Shown here piece by piece: positions 17,139 through 26,548 of a DNA stretch of 64,000 bases; the stretch's first letter is position 1, and each line of letters opens with the position of its first letter. A program made the translations under genes and the position numbers. The notes beneath the pieces were generated by a model. It did not search any database. It had not been told where the DNA came from and saw nothing but the letters and a program-made list of their open reading frames with translations. The stretch spans positions 3,348,001-3,412,000 of the forward strand of contig OZ251574.1 of NCBI GenBank assembly GCA_965243635.1, written 5' to 3'. The stretch is from Rs1 sp000416275. GTDB lineage: Bacteria > Pseudomonadota > Gammaproteobacteria > Pseudomonadales > Balneatricaceae.

Positions 17139-17752
17139 AAATGGGGATCTCAAACTAAACAACAGTTAATATAAAAAAGTGGGCCATTTTATCCTATAAC
17201 CAGGCACTGGGATACCTGTTTAGGCTAATTTACCCGCAATTCTGACTATTTCAGAGCTAATCTGAATATTTCGCCCGCCGCTATTAGGCCTGCCTTCTGT
17301 TTGATTTTTACAGGATTTTATTTATAAATCGCAACGCACCTCAATTGAACACAAAATAGAGAAGACACTTATCGGCGCTATCATCACATATCAAAAACTT
17401 CTCCAGATAAACCCTGTTTATGGAAAAAGAATAGCGATCCTCACCAGGATTAATAGTTGATGACAAACTTAACGAGACCTCTGCATACCTACTGCGCTCG
17501 CAACGTTATGCAGAGGCCTCTTAACGGTTATTTAAGGTGAATGGCTTACTATTAATGCAGAAAAGAAAAGTATGATCAGATTATAAATTTGAGCAAGAAT
17601 AACTATAACCCCCATAAAGAGAGCCACGCTGACACCGCTATTTTAGCAATTTTTATTACCCCCCCTCGCCAGCTAAAGCTGTGATCTTCACTCCAACCGC
17701 TCAGCCTTACCATCGTTCGCTGGTCTTCTGCGACAATCTCTTTAGAGGTTCT
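17139..17752. other. Gene-free interval between nagZ and lepA
   Basis: No credible gene is present on either strand. The interval presumably contains the lepA promoter (minus strand, near 17139-17250), but no clear -35/-10 pair could be chosen. Its notable content is a 47-bp minimal family 2 element at 17474-17520. Confidence 0.6.
17474..17520 (-). repeat. MITE-like element, family 2, copy 1 (47-bp minimal form)
   Basis: The copy consists of almost nothing but its two ends: GAGACCTCTGCATA plus CTACTGCGCTCG on the left and CGCAACGTTATGCAGAGG on the right, joined without the usual interior of about 110-150 bp. It is flanked by a perfect 5-bp direct repeat TTAAC (17469-17473 and 17521-17525), so this short form either inserted as such or lost its interior after insertion. 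Confidence 0.82.
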
Positions 17753-18775
17753 TTAACATAGATCACACAAATTAGCTGCGATGCGTTCGGCCCTTGCAAA
17801 CCGATCCGAGTCACTGGCTTTTATATGACGGCGCATTTTCCCTAACCGGTGGGACTTATCTATATTATTGTCCACCAGATATTCCAAAACCTGCCTGGCG
17901 CCATCCGGATTATTACACACTAAGACGGTGTCGCACCCCGCGTCAAGCGCCGCTGCGGCTCTTGCAGAAAAGGGCAGCTGGACACCTTCACTGATCACAT
18001 TGGCGCCACTCATATTAAGGTCGTCACTAAACACCACTCCTTCAAACTTAAGCTTAGTTCGCAATATGTGCTGTAGCCAAATTTTTGAGAAGCCAGCGGG
18101 CTTACTGTCTACTTGCGAGTATATGACATGCGCCGGCATCACAGCATCCAAACCCGATTCAATGAGGGCGATAAATGGCTGCATATCATTTTGCTCAATG
18201 CTGGCAAAAGGCCGGTCATCAATGGCCACCTCTATATGAGAATCAGCGACAGCCCAACCATGCCCCGGAAAATGTTTACCGGTTGCACACATACCTGCGG
18301 CGCGCATCCCCTTAATAAAACAGGTGGCGAGGGCTGCCACCTGTTTATGACTAGCGCCAAATGATCTATTACCTATCACTTTACTCTGCGCCCAATGCAA
18401 ATCCAGCACTGGGGCAAAACTTATGTCTATATCCATGCCAGTAAGCTCTGTAGCCATCAACCAGCCAAGCTCAGTCGCTTGCTCTAAGGCAAGTACTGAA
18501 TCTTTTTGATAGGAAACATGCAGCGATTCCATTGGCGGCAACAATACAAACTCTTCCCGAAAGCGCTGCACTCTGCCACCTTCTTGATCGACAGCGATAA
18601 CAATTTTTTTGTTTTGCTCTCTGATGTCGGCAATTAAATCAGCGAGCTGCCCTCTACTCTGATAGTTACGCGCGAATAGAATCAAGCCTCCAACATAATC
18701 TTGCCGTAATACATCGCGTTCGGCCGACGTTAAAGACAAACCGGCAACATCCAACATTAATCGGCCGTATGACAT
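17753..18775 (-). CDS. nagZ: Beta-N-acetylhexosaminidase NagZ
   Basis: The cytoplasmic GH3 enzyme removes GlcNAc from GlcNAc-1,6-anhydroMurNAc peptides during peptidoglycan recycling, yielding signals for AmpR-type beta-lactamase control. The 340-residue protein has the GH3 start VAGLSLTSAERDVL, AVDQEGGRVQRFR, the mobile-loop motif KHFPGHGWAVADSH with the catalytic histidine, and the nucleophile aspartate in VVFSDDLNMSGA. It follows psrA by 41 bp on the same strand, as in Pseudomonas, and pairs functionally with ampD at 55440-56006. Confidence 0.95.
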   Translation of the reverse strand: MSYGRLMLDVAGLSLTSAERDVLRQDYVGGLILFARNYQSRGQLADLIADIREQNKKIVIAVDQEGGRVQRFREEFVLLPPMESLHVSYQKDSVLALEQATELGWLMATELTGMDIDISFAPVLDLHWAQSKVIGNRSFGASHKQVAALATCFIKGMRAAGMCATGKHFPGHGWAVADSHIEVAIDDRPFASIEQNDMQPFIALIESGLDAVMPAHVIYSQVDSKPAGFSKIWLQHILRTKLKFEGVVFSDDLNMSGANVISEGVQLPFSARAAAALDAGCDTVLVCNNPDGARQVLEYLVDNNIDKSHRLGKMRRHIKASDSDRFARAERIAANLCDLC

Positions 18776-18816
18776 AATTAAACCTATAATTTTTTATTGA
18801 CTAAAAGCAGAAAGGA

Positions 18817-19476
18817 CTATAAACGACTGAAATACAACTTGTCACCACGTGCTTGCATGCCGGCACTTAGGACTGGCACCATACGGTGCAAAATACGCTC
18901 TATTTCTGCTTCCGAATTAAATTTTTTCTTTTCAATTGCTGATAACATCGTAAAGTTAGACAAAGTGAATATCACCGAGCCCATGACAAAATGTAATCGC
19001 CAAAAAAACTCATCTTCTTCCATTAAAGCAGATTGCGCACGTATCAAGGTGATAAATGGTTTTAATTTAGACCCGTAGCGACCAATGATGAACTCACGTA
19101 GCTCGCCTTGATTTTTCATGTACGCCAATTCAAGTAAACGAGTGAACATTAACAATGAATGAGTATTCTCTTGATCGACACGCAGCAGAGCTCGCATTAA
19201 CAACTCTAGCAACTCTTCCATTTTCACCGAGCTTTTATCTAACATATTGGCGCGCTCAATAAGCGCCTGGTCAATATAATTTGAAAAAGGACGTAAGAAT
19301 TGCTCGGCAACAGACTGAATCAAACCTTGCTTTGAGCCAAAATGATAGTTTATCGCCGCTAAATTAACATTGGCGTTATAAGTTATCTGGCGCATGGTTG
19401 TTTCAATAAACCCCTGCTCGGCAAACAACGCTTCTGCGGCATCTAATATTTGCTTCGCTGTTTTAGATTGAGCCAT
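18817..19476 (-). CDS. psrA: TetR-family regulator, PsrA type
   Basis: The 219-residue protein has an N-terminal TetR HTH (residues about 8-54, ETTMRQITYNANVNLAAINYHFGSKQGLIQ) and a C-terminal ligand domain. Similarity to Pseudomonas PsrA extends to the start MAQSxTxxxILDAAExLFAE and the C-terminal MVPxLxAGM. PsrA binds long-chain fatty acids and controls beta-oxidation and etf genes and, in Pseudomonas, rpoS. Synteny with nagZ supports the name. In Pseudomonas lexA adjoins psrA; here that side has only a repeat. The etfBA and acyl-CoA dehydrogenase genes at 30.6-36.8 kb are plausible targets, but no clear PsrA box was found there. Confidence 0.8.
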   Translation of the reverse strand: MAQSKTAKQILDAAEALFAEQGFIETTMRQITYNANVNLAAINYHFGSKQGLIQSVAEQFLRPFSNYIDQALIERANMLDKSSVKMEELLELLMRALLRVDQENTHSLLMFTRLLELAYMKNQGELREFIIGRYGSKLKPFITLIRAQSALMEEDEFFWRLHFVMGSVIFTLSNFTMLSAIEKKKFNSEAEIERILHRMVPVLSAGMQARGDKLYFSRL

Positions 19477-19602
19477 TAATTTACCATTTAAAATTGTAAC
19501 TATATTTTTAAACCCGTTAGCTATATGACTGCAGACGCTAAAGGAGCAAGATCGTTATTTCCGCATTAAATTGCAACGATGCTACAAATGTACTGCACTA
19601 TA

Positions 19603-19807
19603 CCTGAATCCGCGTCTTCAAAGTAAATACAGATCGTAAGGTATTGGTTTTACGGTGAAATCAAATAATCTTAACTGTGAGCTCATATACGTCCTGTATT
19701 CGCCAAATAAATGCATGCATAAAACTTATCAGCCCAGTGACTATACCTCTAACCTCCGTACAATCAAAAGCTTACGCAACATGACAAAGTGTAGCCACTG
19801 ATTCAGG
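19603..19807 (+). repeat. MITE-like element, family 1, copy C (full length, diverged)
   Basis: This roughly 205-bp copy begins CCTGAATCCGCGTCTTCA and ends in GATTCAGG. It retains the middle segment found in copy A but has more substitutions than other copies and no exact flanking repeat, so it is probably an older insertion. It lies in the gap 19477-20021 between psrA and sohB, which holds no gene. Confidence 0.78.
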
Positions 19808-20004
19808 AATATGATTGATATAGCTAAGAGCCCACTGCCAATTTAACTTCCAACTATTTAGGAGCCTCTAAAAAAATCACACACCTCTAACACACTGAGA
19901 AACTGTATGCTTAATGAGATTTCCAGCGCAGGCAGAGCATCACTTTTTCTACTCACCCCCGGAGATAGCTCAGAACGCCAGCTGTAAACATCGCACTAAT
20001 TATA

Positions 20005-20028
20005 ATCAACGGATCAACGGATCAACGG
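20005..20028. repeat. Three tandem copies of ATCAACGG
   Basis: Three perfect 8-bp units span the end of sohB; the sohB stop codon (TGA on the minus strand, 20022-20024) lies inside the third unit. Slippage would therefore change only the 3' untranslated part, not the protein. Confidence 0.7.
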
Positions 20029-21212
20029 ATGAAATTTGTCGTACTGGTCATTTTTTGTATAATATTACTTACGATATTAGTACTAGTTTTAATCGTCATC
20101 TCACTCAGCCTCTCACCGAATGATTTTCTCAGCTCGTAGCGAACTTGATAAACATCTGCCGTTTGACAAGCATTCATTAAAAAGTCATCCGAGGTATTTA
20201 ACTCATCCACTAGTTTATGCTCAATAGCGCGCTTACCGAACCACACCTCACCCGTTGCCACTTTATCGATATCGATTAACGGACGCGCTTGCGCAACAAA
20301 CTCTTTGAATAGCAAATGCGTATCTTGAATTTCCTCGATAAATTTATCTTTGCCTTTTTCAGTGTTTTCACCGAACATAGTCACTGTTCGCTTATATTCC
20401 CCCGCGGTGAACGTTTCATAATCGACTCCATGCTTCTTTAATACACGGTGAAAATTTGGCAGTTGCGCGACCACCCCTATTGAACCTAAAATAGCGAAGG
20501 GAGCGGCGATTAGTCGATCGGCTATACAAGCCATCATGTATCCACCTGAAGCGGCAACTTCATCCACACAGATGGTCAGCTTAATATTAGCCGCTTTAAT
20601 TCGCTCTAACTGCGAAGCTGCTAAACCATATGAATGCACCATCCCACCGGCACTATCTAAACGTAGAACGATTTCATCATCACTGGTGGCAAAAGAAAGA
20701 ATAGCAGAGATTTCCTCACGTAACAGATCGACTTCTGAGGCGCGAACATCCCCATTAAAATCTAAAACAAAATAGCGTTTAGGTTCTTCTGTTTCAGCCA
20801 GTTCTTGAGTATTAGGTTTATCGCCAAGTTCTACTGCGCTTGATGCGGACGTTTCAATCGGTGTTTGTTCGAGTACTGCCACGTTTTTTGCTGCCTGCTT
20901 CAACACTTTTTCAGCTTGTTTGGCATCTAATTTGGCCTGCTTCTTTTTTTCTTTCGCCTCTTTCTTTTCCGTTTTATGCAAGGCTTTCATCTGCTGTTTG
21001 TAAACCTCACTATCAATCACTACAGATTCGATAGCGTCTTTCATTTCTTCGAAGCCATCATTTAGAGACCTTAAAGTAATTTCCCCTTGCGAATGTTCTT
21101 TTTTGTTCCTGCTAGTAATTGCAAGAAAACCGACTAAAACGATAAATATTGTTAAAATAATGGTGATAGCTTTCGCTAAAAACATTCCGTAATTGTACAA
21201 AAATTCAACCAA
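20022..21212 (-). CDS. sohB: Inner-membrane serine protease SohB (S49 family)
   Basis: SohB is a signal-peptide-peptidase-like protease anchored in the inner membrane with a periplasmic active site. The protein has an N-terminal anchor (about residues 11-32), a long charged lysine-rich region (about 75-110), then the S49 domain with the nucleophile serine in DEVAASGGYMMACIAD and the general-base lysine in AGEYKRTVTMFG. The TTG start at 21212 is supported by GGAG 7 nt upstream and by alignment with E. coli SohB (MELLSEYGLFLAK). A phage-tail-like or SppA role was considered, but the N-terminal region is specific to SohB. Confidence 0.92.
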   Translation of the reverse strand: MVEFLYNYGMFLAKAITIILTIFIVLVGFLAITSRNKKEHSQGEITLRSLNDGFEEMKDAIESVVIDSEVYKQQMKALHKTEKKEAKEKKKQAKLDAKQAEKVLKQAAKNVAVLEQTPIETSASSAVELGDKPNTQELAETEEPKRYFVLDFNGDVRASEVDLLREEISAILSFATSDDEIVLRLDSAGGMVHSYGLAASQLERIKAANIKLTICVDEVAASGGYMMACIADRLIAAPFAILGSIGVVAQLPNFHRVLKKHGVDYETFTAGEYKRTVTMFGENTEKGKDKFIEEIQDTHLLFKEFVAQARPLIDIDKVATGEVWFGKRAIEHKLVDELNTSDDFLMNACQTADVYQVRYELRKSFGERLSEMTIKTSTNIVSNIIQKMTSTTNFIR

Positions 21213-21312
21213 GGTTAATCTCCAAAAGGTGGTTACTAAGACGAAGCTTTAATGTACCATAAAACGATAATTAAGCCATTTTTTCAAAAGCATTTTTTTA
21301 GGTTGATGACAG

Positions 21313-21678
21313 ATGCCAAGTAGCCATAACAGCAAAGTAACCATTGAGCAAATTATTAAAAAATTACCGTCGCGATTTCAGCCAGACCAAGCCGGAGAGA
21401 CCAGCGCTATTTTTCAATTCAAAATCACTGACAAATTCCCATTTTACTTTGACATTTCAAATCAAGAATGTCGAATACACCAAAGCGAGCATGAAGACCC
21501 CAATATTACATTAACCATGAGGGAGCACACTTTCATCGCTTTAATGTCCGGTGATATTGATGGTATGTCAGCATTCATGAAGGGCGATTTAAAAGCCCAA
21601 GGCAATGTTATTTTGGCCACATCCCTCAGCAAACTATTCAAAAGAAAAGCTGCGGACAGAAAAAAGCTATCCACCTAG
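21313..21678 (+). CDS. SCP2 sterol-binding domain protein
   Basis: The 121-residue protein is a stand-alone SCP2 domain: hydrophobic-pocket strands FQFKITDKFPFYFDI, then DPNITLTMREHTFIALMSGDIDGMSAFMKGDLKAQGNVILATSLSKLF, the typical end of the fold. Such proteins bind lipids or CoA esters in the cytoplasm; bacterial versions often accompany lipid degradation or ubiquinone genes. It is divergent from sohB, and no partner gene follows it: a family 2 repeat lies downstream. The exact ligand is unknown. Confidence 0.88.
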   Translation: MPSSHNSKVTIEQIIKKLPSRFQPDQAGETSAIFQFKITDKFPFYFDISNQECRIHQSEHEDPNITLTMREHTFIALMSGDIDGMSAFMKGDLKAQGNVILATSLSKLFKRKAADRKKLST

Positions 21679-21925
21679 CTACTGCTGTTATTTATTGATC
21701 CTCAGCATAACCACTACGCTGTGACGTTGCGCTGAGCGCTCTCATTTGAAAATTATTGCAGAACACATAGGCAGCGAATAACTCAACGGTACTGTTGACA
21801 GTTATAATGTGTTTTGAGCTGCCGTTCATACCACTAAGTGCGTCAATGTATTTACAGACTACCCCTGTCAGCAAAGGGTAGCGAGCTAACAACCGACTTA
21901 GCCCCACTGCCATTAATTGCTTAGC

Positions 21926-22087
21926 GAGACCTCTGCATAACGTTGTGAGCGAAGGTAATATAAGGCAAAAAACGGCGAGACAGCGGGTTCAGTGTGCCCC
22001 TGTTTATCGGTATTACTGGAGCAAATGAGCATATTAAGCCGGTTTTTAACGCCGTCTTACTGAGCGCAGTAGTTATGCAGAGATCCC
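21926..22087 (+). repeat. MITE-like element, family 2, copy 2
   Basis: This roughly 162-bp copy begins GAGACCTCTGCATAACGTTG and ends GTTATGCAGAGATCCC. The interior contains the shared block GAGCCGGTTTTTAACGCCGT (here with AAG for GAG), also seen in copies 4 and 5. No exact target duplication is visible. Confidence 0.82.
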
Positions 22088-22551
22088 TAGTAGTAGAGTA
22101 AAACTGCCACCTACAGAAGCGACACCGCTACTTAAAATAATTTCATACTCAGTGGGTTAGCCACCAATTAAGTGAAATATATACTCTACAATCTATCTAA
22201 CTCATCATACTCACCTCTAAAAAACCACTTTAAGTCATTGCATTAAAAATGATATTTTTCTTTCCAGACTGCATAAACGCAGCTAAAATCTTTGTAGCTA
22301 AGCCAAAACTGCTTTATTTGCACTTTTTTCTATAACGCTTTTGGTCACAAATAGCCTGCGGCTAATATTGATTTCACTGATCAGAAATCAACTACGTTTG
22401 ATTCACCAATGAGAGGTGCTTTGAATAACCACAACTTATTTCTGACAAGTTTGGGTAACTCCAAAACCGTGAAAATTGACCATAGTAACTGTTTCTAAAT
22501 AGACCGTTATTCTAACAAAAAATTTACTTACTTTTTAAGGACATATTTTAT
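22088..22551. other. Leader region upstream of nhaB, no gene
   Basis: There is no credible coding frame. The region is A+T-rich and must contain the nhaB promoter; an AAGGA ribosome-binding site lies about 12 nt before the nhaB ATG. No riboswitch-like structure was recognised. Confidence 0.5.
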
Positions 22552-24054
22552 ATGACCACTACTATTCCACAGGCAATTTTCAAGAATTTCCTTGGTAATT
22601 CCCCTGTATGGTACAAACAAGCGATCATCATTTTCCTGCTAATAAATCCTTTTATATTATTGATAGCGGGCCCAACAGTTGCAGGTTGGGTGTTGATTTT
22701 TGAATTTATTTTCACTCTAGCACTGGCATTAAAATGCTACCCATTACAACCTGGCGGCCTATTGGCGATAGAAGCTATTATTTGTCGACTAGCGTCTCCT
22801 GAAACGGTTTATCACGAAATAGAAAGCAACCTAGAAGTCATTTTATTACTAATGTTCATGGTAGCCGGCATCTACTTTATGCAGTCGATGTTGCTTTGGG
22901 TATTCACCAAACTTCTGGTCAACGTTAAATCAAAACCTATCCTCTCCTTAATGTTTTGCATCGTGGCGGCCTTCCTTTCAGCCTTCCTCGATGCGTTAAC
23001 AGTAACTGCTGTGCTAATCAGCGTCGGTGTCGGATTTTACGCGGTGTACCATAAGGTAGCATCAGGTAGCGGCGACCACTACGATCACGATCATACCAAC
23101 GATGAAGCTTTAGATAATGAAAGACGTGCTGATTTACTAAAATTCAGATCATTTCTACGCAGCTTGATCATGCATGGTGCGGTTGGTACAGCTCTTGGTG
23201 GTGTATGCACTTTAGTAGGTGAGCCGCAAAATTTATTGATCGCAGAAAAAATGGGTTGGAATTTTATTGAGTTCTTCCTGATTATGGCCCCTGTTTCGAT
23301 GATGACTTTAGTAGCGGGACTGCTGACTTGCTTCCTCCTCGAAAAATTCAAAATATTAGATTACGGTACACTTTTACCAGATTCTGTGCGTAGTATTCTT
23401 GAAGATTTTGACCGTGAACAAGACTCTAAACGAGACGTACGTGAAAAAACCATGCTGACTGTGCAGATTTTAGTCGCTGTATTTTTAGTCTTAGCACTGG
23501 CTTTCCACTGGGCTGCGGTCGGCCTTATAGGCTTAACTGTAATCATCTTATTGACCGCTTTTAATGGTATTGTTGAAGAGCACCAAATAGGCAAAGCATT
23601 TGAAGAAGCTTTACCATTTACTGCACTGTTAGTGGTCTTCTTCGTGATCGTCTCTGTCATTCATGAACAGCACTTGTTTACGCCAATTATTAATTACGTA
23701 CTTGCAATGCCCAGAGAAGCGCAACCGGGGATGTTCTTCATCGCCAATGGTGTCCTTTCGGCAATTAGCGATAACGTGTTTGTAGCCACAGTCTACATTA
23801 ACGAAGTAGCCGCCGCCTTTGAAAATGGAACTATTGACCGTCAACAATTTGAAGTTCTAGCTGTGGCGATCAATACCGGCACCAACTTACCCAGCGTAGC
23901 GACACCTAATGGTCAGGCAGCCTTTTTATTCTTATTAACCTCAGCGCTGGCACCTTTAATTCGGTTGTCGTACGGCAAGATGGTGTTAATGGCTCTACCC
24001 TATACTATAGTGTTAAGCATTGTCGGCTATATAGGCGTTAGTTATATGCTTTAA
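22552..24054 (+). CDS. nhaB: Na+/H+ antiporter NhaB
   Basis: NhaB exports Na+ in exchange for H+ across the inner membrane, important for pH and salt homeostasis in marine cells. The 500-residue protein has about twelve membrane segments and family stretches FLGNSPVWYKQAII, AFLSAFLDALTVTAVLISV, TALGGVCTLVGEPQNLLIAEKMGW and AINTGTNLPSVATPNGQAAFLFLLTSALAPLIRLSYG. Length matches E. coli NhaB (513) closely. It is a single-gene unit with a long leader upstream and a clear terminator downstream. Confidence 0.96.
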   Translation: MTTTIPQAIFKNFLGNSPVWYKQAIIIFLLINPFILLIAGPTVAGWVLIFEFIFTLALALKCYPLQPGGLLAIEAIICRLASPETVYHEIESNLEVILLLMFMVAGIYFMQSMLLWVFTKLLVNVKSKPILSLMFCIVAAFLSAFLDALTVTAVLISVGVGFYAVYHKVASGSGDHYDHDHTNDEALDNERRADLLKFRSFLRSLIMHGAVGTALGGVCTLVGEPQNLLIAEKMGWNFIEFFLIMAPVSMMTLVAGLLTCFLLEKFKILDYGTLLPDSVRSILEDFDREQDSKRDVREKTMLTVQILVAVFLVLALAFHWAAVGLIGLTVIILLTAFNGIVEEHQIGKAFEEALPFTALLVVFFVIVSVIHEQHLFTPIINYVLAMPREAQPGMFFIANGVLSAISDNVFVATVYINEVAAAFENGTIDRQQFEVLAVAINTGTNLPSVATPNGQAAFLFLLTSALAPLIRLSYGKMVLMALPYTIVLSIVGYIGVSYML

Positions 24055-24098
24055 TTAAAGCGAGCTAACCCGATAACCCGCTGCAGATAACTCTGCAC

Positions 24099-24131
24099 AA
24101 TAAAAAAGGAGCCTTGGCTCCTTTTTTATTG
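24099..24131 (+). terminator. Intrinsic terminator after nhaB
   Basis: The hairpin AAAAAAGGAGC/GCTCCTTTTTT with a CTTG loop lies 45 bp past the nhaB stop and has a T-run. Confidence 0.88.
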
Positions 24132-24917
24132 GCTTCAATCGAAATCAATAGCAGCTAACACTCAAGCTATGTCATCAAAGCCCAGCACGAGCCTGCTCCG
24201 TCTATCCCACCCGAGCAGGCCTTCTACTAAACTCCCTCTCAGCTTAAACTAGCATCTATTGATAGTGCACTTGGCTTGCACCACAACTACTATATTTAAG
24301 CGTTGCATGAATACCCCCTAGATCCCACTAATCAATTTTATCCCCTTTGCGAAAATGGCCACTAGTAAGCGGTGATACTCCTCTAAATTTACCCGCTAAA
24401 ATCCAGATAGCCATACAACAGTTACCACATAATATGCAATCTTATTACTCGCTTATTTTACTATTTTTTTGCCCTCATTTAATGACAATTATGATCGTAA
24501 AATGCACCAGATTATATTCATTTTATAGTCATAAACCTACGTAGCCCCCCGCACATATGGGCTAGATAAATGTGCCCACATCTACTGTGGATAACTCTGT
24601 GTGTAGTGTCATAAGATTGTCTTGCAAGCCCATAATCACAGTGCTTTGAACGATTTGTTTGTTTTTTGATCATATAATTTCATTGTTAAAAAACAATAAC
24701 TTACGAAGGCATTTCTGACATTACTCGCTATTACCAGCCAAACACTGATGTTTTCAGTCATTTACTTTGTCAATAGTTTTTTCATACTAAAAATTAATTT
24801 TTTATGGATTTTAAGAACAATATAGTTGTAAAAAACACTTGATTTTAAAGATTACCGCTATTTGTTTAACTGGCGGAAAAACCTCTAAAAAAGCCAGTGC
24901 TCAATTTTCAAACGCAG
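24132..24917. other. Gene-free interval between nhaB and yigZ
   Basis: A 65-codon frame at 24347-24544 has no recognisable features and no good ribosome-binding site, so it is not called. The interval is A+T-rich in its second half and contains one perfect DnaA-box sequence (TGTGGATAA at 24586-24594), which alone has no clear meaning. Confidence 0.5.
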
Positions 24918-24988
24918 CCATTAAACTCCACTATTTTGCCGGTTTTTAACTTGTCTTACCTTCGCTCGTCACGTTATGCTGAGCTCTC
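24918..24988 (-). repeat. MITE-like element, family 2, copy 3 (truncated, diverged)
   Basis: Read on the minus strand it starts GAGAGCTCAGCATAACGTGA and continues CGAGCGAAGGTAAGACAAG, matching the first 70 bp of copies 2 and 4, then similarity fades. The other end is missing. It stops 30 bp before the yigZ start codon, so it may form part of the yigZ promoter or leader. Confidence 0.65.
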
Positions 24989-25018
24989 ACTTTATCACTG
25001 ACATAAAATGACCTCTCT

Positions 25019-25624
25019 ATGAGCTATTATCGTCCCACGCAATCATTAGAAATTAACCAAATAATCAAAAAAAGTCAGTTTATTGGCCAGGTGTCTATGG
25101 TAACTTCTGCAAACCAAGCTGCAGAGTTCATACAACAGGTTAAAACGACCCACAGCAAGGCCAACCACAGTTGTCATTGTTTCATCGCAGGTACGCCTGA
25201 ACAGTCCTCTCTTTGGGGCTACAGTGATGATGGTGAACCTAAGGGCACTGCTGGGATGCCAATGTTTCAGGTTTTAAAGCACAGCGGCCTTGGAAATATC
25301 TGTGTGGTGGTTACTCGCTACTTTGGTGGGATAAAACTGGGTACCGGAGGGATCGCCAGAGCATACAGCTCCACTGTCAACCTTACTTTACAAGATTGTA
25401 AAATACAGCTTGTGCATATTACCTGCAGTAGGAAGCTATCAATCCCCTTCCAGCTCACCGGCGTGCTTGAACATATCATTAAACAATTTCCTGGAGTTTC
25501 AATTATTAACCGCGAATGGCAAGTAGCCGGCCAAACACTAAGCCTACGTATTGAAGAACCAACCCTGCAGGACTTCCTGACTGCACTGTCTCCCTATCAC
25601 CACGAAATACAAATGAGCAGCTAG
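25019..25624 (+). CDS. yigZ: YigZ/IMPACT family protein
   Basis: The 201-residue protein has the IMPACT/UPF0029 N-terminal domain with the signature SDDGEPKGTAGMPMFQVL and VVVTRYFGGIKLGTGGIARAYS, and a C-terminal DUF1949 ferredoxin-like domain. Bacterial members have nucleic-acid or ribosome-related proposed roles, but the function is not settled. Start MSYYRPTQSLEINQIIKKSQFIGQV is typical. It is isolated, with repeats on both sides. Confidence 0.93.
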   Translation: MSYYRPTQSLEINQIIKKSQFIGQVSMVTSANQAAEFIQQVKTTHSKANHSCHCFIAGTPEQSSLWGYSDDGEPKGTAGMPMFQVLKHSGLGNICVVVTRYFGGIKLGTGGIARAYSSTVNLTLQDCKIQLVHITCSRKLSIPFQLTGVLEHIIKQFPGVSIINREWQVAGQTLSLRIEEPTLQDFLTALSPYHHEIQMSS

Positions 25625-25659
25625 ACCAGCATCTTCAAAAGGCGAACCTCTTATCTCGA

Positions 25660-25756
25660 TAAATATGAACTGCAGCTAAGGATCAACGGCTATTTCTTCA
25701 ACCGCTGTAGAGTCAATAGCTGTATTATGTGCTGCAGTGGAGCCACCTGTTCAGCC
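25660..25756 (+). repeat. MITE-like element, family 1, copy E (half, diverged)
   Basis: The sequence resembles the right half of family 1 copies: CTGCAGCTAAG, then GGCTATTTCTTCAACCGCTG and GTGCTGCAGTGGAGCCACC before TTCAG. The left end is missing. It starts about 35 bp after the yigZ stop codon. Confidence 0.55.
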
Positions 25757-26056
25757 TACTCGCACAAGTAGCACGTTGCCCTGTTTAAAAAACGGCCGCC
25801 ACCAATAGTCAATAATAACCTTAAATTAAACAAGGGAATAATCGAGGCTATTCTAATCAATAGCCTACTTTTTATCAGCAAACCCAATTTAAATGAATTT
25901 TTTCATAAAATATTAAGACTTTTTCTTAAGTTTCCTGTTTTAATGACGATACACTCAAATAAGAAGATTTAGAAAATACTATCACTAAGATAAAATTTCG
26001 AACTATGAATATATTGCTAAAAATATGCGTAGCTACCTGACTAAAGATGCTTTAGA

Positions 26057-26125
26057 CCTGAATCAGTAACTGCACTGCAGCACATAGTGCAAGCTCTTGA
26101 TTTACTTTGAAGTCACGGAATAAGG
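26057..26125 (-). repeat. MITE-like element, family 1, copy D (69-bp short form)
   Basis: The left end CCTGAATCAGTAACTGCACT is joined after about 30 bp to the right end TTTGAAGTCACGG, with the interior deleted. Flanking pentamers TTAGA and ATAGA match at four of five positions. It lies in the 924-bp gap 25625-26548 between yigZ and the GGDEF gene, which otherwise holds only copy E and no gene; a second DnaA-box-like TGTGGATAA occurs at 26366-26374. Confidence 0.7.
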
Positions 26126-26548
26126 ATAGACATACAGTATTTTTTGTAAGCGACCTCTCTAGTTGACTGATCAGCACGGGAAACACTTGTTCTACTTTCC
26201 AATAACTGATCGTTAATGCGACTAGCTAGCACTTGATTGAGCTATGGAGTCGTACAGGAGCGACTCAATGACACTAATTAACAGTAGTACACATTTAGCG
26301 CATAGTAAAACGACATCTATTGGCGCTTAGGTGGGATAAATGAGACGTTCACAGTAACCATGTTTTGTGGATAAATACAAATTAGTTAGATGGCTTAGAA
26401 AGGACTCATCATTACACGGTGTTAGCTTTAAACACCTCTAATGACCGCTGAGAAACATTACACTTAACTGTATATTTCTTAAGCTATACAGCAACATTAC
26501 TATGGTTTTATCACGGTAAAATCTACGAGAACAAAGAGAAGGATCATA

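Noticed and set aside
21692..21913. 73-codon minus-strand frame after the SCP2 gene
   Set aside because: No family features or ribosome-binding site; probably a chance frame in the gap before family 2 copy 2.
24347..24544. 65-codon frame in the nhaB-yigZ gap, and the 66-codon frame at 29128-29328
   Set aside because: No ribosome-binding site of quality, no recognisable domain, and composition like the surrounding non-coding DNA.
24586..24594. Perfect DnaA boxes TGTGGATAA here and at 26366-26374
   Set aside because: Only two isolated boxes 1.8 kb apart, with no cluster, no AT-rich unwinding element pattern and no dnaA/dnaN or gidA neighbours, so no origin is claimed.
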